NCBI RefSeq assembly: GCF_030272615.1
Contig: NC_081405.1
Location: 477,115,508-477,179,507, forward strand
DNA from: Cryptomeria japonica
Taxonomy: Eukaryota; Streptophyta; Pinopsida; Cupressales; Cupressaceae
Length of the DNA stretch: 64,000 nucleotides
Direction: 5' to 3'
This document shows positions 59,524 through 64,000 of this stretch, in pieces. A program made the position numbers and the translations under genes. The notes under the pieces were generated by a model. That model made no database searches and was not told the origin of the DNA. It was given only the letters and a program-made list of their open reading frames with translations. Numbering within the stretch: position 1 is the first letter of the stretch; the number at the start of each line of letters is the position of its first letter.

Positions 59524-59635
59524 CTTTTGCTCTGAGATTTGGTGTGTGGTGCTGTCTCAGTCTGCTTTTCCCGGATCTGCAACTTGCGGCGTCGTCCGAG
59601 TCCCGAAACCTGCACTTATATCTGAAAAGGTCTGG

Positions 59636-59650
59636 CCGGCTATATAGGGT
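59636..59650 (-). promoter_or_regulatory. Possible TATA box of G2 LTR
   Basis: Minus strand ACCCTATATAGCCGG. The position inside the LTR is reasonable; no other support. Confidence 0.4.
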
Positions 59651-60661
59651 TTTGCCTTAGTCAAACCCCCGCTTCGGTGATTTCCACCTCCACGAATAGC
59701 CAAGTTGTATTGTAAAATGTATTGTGTGTGCAGACCTAGTGTGTGTGCAAGGTCCTTAAATGCAAGAAAGCAAACTAGAGCAACCTAGAAAGTAAACCCT
59801 AATTGCTTGTAAATGATAATGTAAATGCTCTAAATCAAGATGCAAAGTGATCTAAAGCATGAATAAAGGATATATTGAAGCTTATGCAAAGACATGAAAA
59901 CAACATGAAATCATACCCAACCCCCAGGGGAGGGGTACAAGCCAATCTTCAGTCGGTAATCTCCTATTGCTCTTCAATGTCTTCAAAGCCCTAAATGTAT
60001 GAATGAAATTGAATGAATGCTTGATAGAGGAATGTTGAATGTTGTTGAAGTCTTCAAAGATCTGCTCTTTCACTGCATATAAGGTCCTTGAAAGCCCAAA
60101 ATTTCTATCCCTTCAAATGAAGAAAGAGAGCTCTTATGGAGGAAACCCTAGGTCGTAATTTCAACTTTAGGCCGACCTAGAGATTGAATATCCCGCCAAT
60201 TTCTTGGGGTTAAGCTTTATTTTATGATTGGATCACGCTCCTAAAATTTCGGGAAAAATGTCCGAGACCATGTTGCACTCCGGGCGCCATGGTCCTGACA
60301 ACTTTTCACCAAATTTTCAGGACTATTGGATATGATGATTTTAGAGAGAATCCCGAAGTTACAGGTGATTTCAAGATGTTTTGACCCCCGAAATCAAGCC
60401 CCCAAGTTCAAAATAGGACCTAATTAGGGTTTTTGATTAAATGATGTATTGGAGGAATAAAATGAAAAGGGCACACTTTAATGAAAGGGCCCAACTTTAT
60501 GATGTAGGAAATGATAAAATAGGACCTTAGACCTAATTAATTTAATTAATTAAGTGCTAAAGGGGAAATGCAATGCAAAATACAAAATGCGCCAAGGTGG
60601 GTGCTAAACTAGGTGTGAAATTGTACCACCCTAGCAAGTGCGTACAATTTACGACGCTACA

Positions 60662-62353
60662 TTTAGCCCCCACTTTAGCGGTCATATGAACACTACGTGC
60701 ATATGCAAGCTAAAGTACAGAAAAGTAAACATTATTTGAAAAAGGATATATCCATAAGTCTGTCGAACGAAGCCCCCAGTGGTATTTGTAGTACACAGTT
60801 AGGAACCGCACCCTACAAAACACACGTTAGATCACAAAATTACCTAATGCTTACTAAGGAAGGTGATGAAAATTTGAGGGTAGCTATATGCCCCCCCCTG
60901 TTTCGGCTTGCTAATTTTAGTGAGTTGAAACAGGGTATCATGTTTACCACTTCGAATTGTTAAAGAATATTGATGACAAATGCTCACAAGAAGATTTGAT
61001 ATGAGATCAAAAACTAATGGAGAATCATTTGGTAAGAAAGAGGACTAAATCTCAATTCCAACACAACAAAGAGTGTGAGGATTTGAGAGTTCTCTAACAC
61101 AAGATGAAGGATGTAAATGGAAACAAAATGCAAAGAGAAGAAAAGAAAGGAAAAAAGCATGAATACACACATTGGTGATCCATGAGAAGAATAGTGAGAG
61201 AGAAAAACACGTACTTCTCGCCCCTAGATCTTGTCTAGGTGATCCATGTGAAAAAGGACATGGAAAACTAGCCCCTAGAATCTGTCTAGGTGATCCATGT
61301 AAGGGAGGAGAGTGAGAAAGTCTAGCCTTATGCCGCTAGTTCCACTCAACCTCATGCATGTGTGTGTAAGGGAGGTTAGAAGCACCTCATAGGAGTCTAT
61401 GCCCGAGTATGCTACAACCTGTATATGTATAGTACAAAAGCGTGACATCTCACTCTAAGAGTCTGTGCTCTGGTTCCGAGAATAATCACCTTACATAAAA
61501 GAAAAATGGAGACATCTCGCTCTAAGAGTCTGTGCTCTGGTTCTGAGAATGACCCATTGCTCAAAAAGTGTAATGTTTATGTCATAAGAAAAGTAGAACA
61601 AGGATACCTACCTTCATCAAAAAAGAAGATACCCCAAAAATGCAACAATGTCATAGATCCAAGCAAGAGAGTTTTTCACTCTTTAAGCAAGGATAAGATA
61701 GTTGAAAAGGGATATCTTGTAGTATGTGTAAAGGAGATCCTTAGAGGAGAAGAGATATTTGTACAAAAGACACCTATCCCTGAGAGAAATTGTCTTAGAC
61801 AAATATAACATCTTCTAGAATAAGACAAAGAAGAGAATAAGAATGCAATACTTCCTTCTTTTGCGAGGTGAAAGTGATTCTTAATGAAGGATGACGCTCT
61901 TTTTAACCCAATTAGGAGAGTGAATTCGTTATGGATGTATTTTACCAAGTGCAAAAGAGGTTGTAGTCAAGGACTTACACCTCTTGTAAGAGAGAACCCT
62001 TGAACAAACAACAACAAATGCGTACAAGGCATAACATCAAGTAATAAAGTCCACACCATCCACAAAATAGGAAAAAGTGGATCCTTAGATAAAAATAAAG
62101 AAAGATCATTGCCTCCCAAGGATAAGGACAATGAGAAGGACTTACACAATCTTCTATGGAGAGATTTGGACATAAGCAAAAGAAGAGATGTATGAAATCA
62201 CTCTTGTCCCCATAGGAACAAGAAAATTAGGCTATTATGTTGCTTCAAAAAATATGATTGCACTTGAAATTGTACCATCATGAATGACAATGAGCCCCCA
62301 GTAAATGAGCTACCAATGTCACATAATGATGAGCAACATAATAGCCATTAATG
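60662..62353 (-). other. G2 polypurine tract and 3' non-coding region
   Basis: Minus-strand AAAGTGGGGGCTAAA (60662-60676) directly precedes the LTR. Two short duplications follow: CCCCTAGA...CTAGGTGATCCATGT at 61220-61249 and 61271-61300, and GACATCTCRCTCTAAGAGTC at 61444 and 61511. Short open frames at 61506-61808 (plus) and 61676-61954 (minus) match nothing I know. No RT-like sequence is seen. Confidence 0.65.
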
Positions 62354-64000
62354 TTATTTAAAGACATGATAGATTGAATGAGGTATTTGAATATGACATG
62401 CTAAATTCTCAACTATAAGTGAGATCAAAAACATGTATAAAATGATAAAAATTGAAGAAGAAAAGTCACATGAAATCTTAGAAGAGGAATGAGTGTAATT
62501 TATTAGAGCCTTATCCCTAGAGGAAAGGACTTTATGATGAATAGGAGATAAAGATTCATAAGTGGATTTAGAAACTTGAGGGGAGTCATAAAGAGATTTG
62601 TTCATCGCCAAGATTTCCTTATGAGGGGAATGAGAGTTGATAGAAGTAGAAGATGATTTAGTTGAAGTGAGATCATCATCACTACTAAATATAGCATTCA
62701 CATTGAGAGATTGTTTTTTAGATGCTTTAGTACGTTTGTAGGGATTGTAGCCAAGTCCAAAGGCATAATTGTGAAAATTAGTCTCTAGAGGAACCTTCAT
62801 CCCTTGTTCATGAGCACCACAACCATTTCCATGATACCCATGCTTAGCAAAAATGCAAAAACCATGACCATAACGATTAGCCATTTCAGGAAGAGAAGGT
62901 GGTTTTTCATAAGACAAAGAATCAAACTCTTCATAATTAGAGGTGTGAGGAGAAGAAGTTTGAGAAGCGGCCACAAAATTATTACTTATAGGTTCAGGTA
63001 AGACTGATTGATCTCTAGTTTCTTCTTTCTTTTTAACTTTAAGCTCTCTAGGAGGAACCTATACTCACCTACAAAGGTGGGATTAAAATCAAGAGATCCC
63101 CAATCGTCTTCTGCGAGAACCTTCTCAGGATCAAAAGCCTTTTCATGTGTAGACTCAAGTCGAGAAGGATCTTCTTCAGGAGCTTTAGACTCATCCAAAG
63201 AATTTTGATTATCAGAGGGTGATGATTCATCCATAGGTATTTTGTTTAAAGAGTCATCATTAGAAGAGGAAGATTTAGAAGAACTCCCTTTGGAAGTAGA
63301 TGTTTGCAAACAAGCCTGAAGATTAGTATCACCTATCAAGGTATATGTCTTATTGTTATAAATAAATTTAACTTGTCTATGTAATGTAGAGGGGACAGCT
63401 TGCATACTGTGAATCCAAGGTCTCCCTAATAACAAGTTGTATGTTAGATTTCCCAACATAACATGGATAGGAGTAGGCAAAGTAACAAGTCCCACTGTGA
63501 TGGGTAAGGTGATAATACCTAATGAAGACTTAGCCACATTATCAAAGCCTCGAATGGGATGAGAGTCAAGCTCAATAAGGGATGTATCCACATTCATCTT
63601 ATGCAATAGATTAATGCTACACACATTAAGGCCAGAGCCATTATCTACCAGTGTTCGTCTTATAGCAGTGTCATTTATGATAACCACAATCATCAAGGGA
63701 TCATATTGATTTTGAATTTCACTAGTAGGCAACTCATCTTGAGTAAACACAATTTGAGTTTTAGGATTCATCATAGAGTCAACCAAAGACACTATATTAC
63801 TAGATGTATTAGGTGGAGGAACATTCAAATCTTTCAAGGCATCTTGTAACATTCCATGATGAGCGGAAGAAGTTTGGATCAAATCCCAAAGGGATATCTT
63901 AGCAGGGGTAGCTTTAAGTTGTTCTATGAGATCATATTCCTTACCAAGAACTTGTGAAATACGTGGAGCTTGGGGAGGAATAGGTTGGGAAGGAGGAAGT
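62354..64000 (-). pseudogene. G2 gag-protease polyprotein, 3' part
   Basis: From the right edge: protease with LVDNGSGLNVCSINLL (catalytic Asp near 63644), ITLPITVGLVTLP, LTYNLLLGRPWIHSM and QAVPSTLHRQVKFIYN, then an acidic Ser-rich linker. A frameshift near 62980 leads to a frame with a degenerate G-patch (FCIFAKHGYHGNGCGAHEQG, about 62800-62870). The frame ends at 62354 after a hydrophobic stretch that may be read-through of non-coding sequence. The protease looks intact. Downstream enzymes are absent. Confidence 0.8.

Larger units (their letters stand above)
59014..60661 (-). repeat. G2 3' LTR
   Basis: On the plus strand TGTAGGAGAAAAAGTGAC to TTACGACGCTACA, giving TGTAG/CTACA inverted ends. 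A TATA-like TATATA lies at 59641-59646 and a GC-rich triple repeat at 59432-59523. Length about 1,648 bp. Confidence 0.75.
59014..64000 (-). mobile_element. G2: Tat-like Gypsy derivative with gag-protease, no RT seen
   Basis: A minus-strand element cut by the right window edge. 3' LTR at 59014-60661, polypurine tract, 1.7 kb of non-coding sequence, then a protein with Tat-type protease and a degenerate G-patch. Between the G-patch region and the LTR there is no RT, RNase H or integrase, so G2 is probably a non-autonomous derivative. Confidence 0.75.

Noticed and set aside
61506-61808. Small plus-strand protein gene in G2
   Set aside because: It overlaps a short duplicated segment in the 3' non-coding region, with no recognisable domain.

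Overview
The window looks like a transposon-dense nuclear stretch of a large-genome seed plant. A gymnosperm is possible, but nothing in the sequence proves it. I found no intact host gene, tRNA, rRNA or CRISPR array. Almost everything is nested LTR retrotransposons (Ty3/Gypsy and Ty1/Copia), most with stop codons or frameshifts. Many stops are TAG or TGA where CAG, CGA or TGG is expected, the footprint of C-to-T decay at methylated cytosines.

Layout, left to right. (1) 1-14958: minus-strand Tat/Ogre-like Gypsy element 'T1', with its 5' LTR at 13478-14958, a long leader carrying 21-bp GCGCTAA repeats, gag-protease-G-patch-RT-RNase H, an integrase with its core deleted, and an antisense plant-mobile-domain (PMD) pseudogene. 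(2) 14959-21300: minus-strand chromovirus-like Gypsy 'G1', cut by T1, with a probable 4.3-kb 5' LTR. (3) 21301-21709: piece of a minus-oriented Copia LTR. (4) 21710 to about 49978: plus-strand element 'X1', carrying a large ORF of unknown function (ORFX). X1 is split by Copia A (24011-38897, minus), Copia B (39601-47135, plus) and a solo LTR (49152-49941). Copia A's own 5' LTR contains a complete non-autonomous element 'X2' (30166-37881, target duplication GAAGT), with a coiled-coil/zinc-knuckle Gag and a second ORFX but no RT or integrase. (5) 49979-52072: LTR ends, a gag scrap and an unassigned stretch. (6) 52073 to the right edge: minus-strand Copia C, interrupted by a Tat-like solo LTR (54512-55684) and, inside its 5' LTR, by Gypsy 'G2' (59014-64000+), which has gag-protease but no visible RT.

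Five insertions are supported by matched 5-bp target duplications: AGATC (Copia A), GAAGT (X2), TTCCT (Copia B), ACCGG/ACTGG and CAAAT (two solo LTRs). The ORFX frame of X1 resumes correctly across the 14.9-kb Copia A insertion.

How the parts may work together: X1/X2 and the Copia elements share a TGGTATCAGAGC-type primer site (seen in X2 and the Copias), AAAGGGGGAG polypurine tracts, a conserved box in the LTR and a C-run near the LTR end. A plausible inference is that X elements are parasites mobilised by Copia RT and integrase while supplying their own Gag-like protein and ORFX. X1/X2 with ORFX, and the LTR box shared across families, are the least familiar things here.
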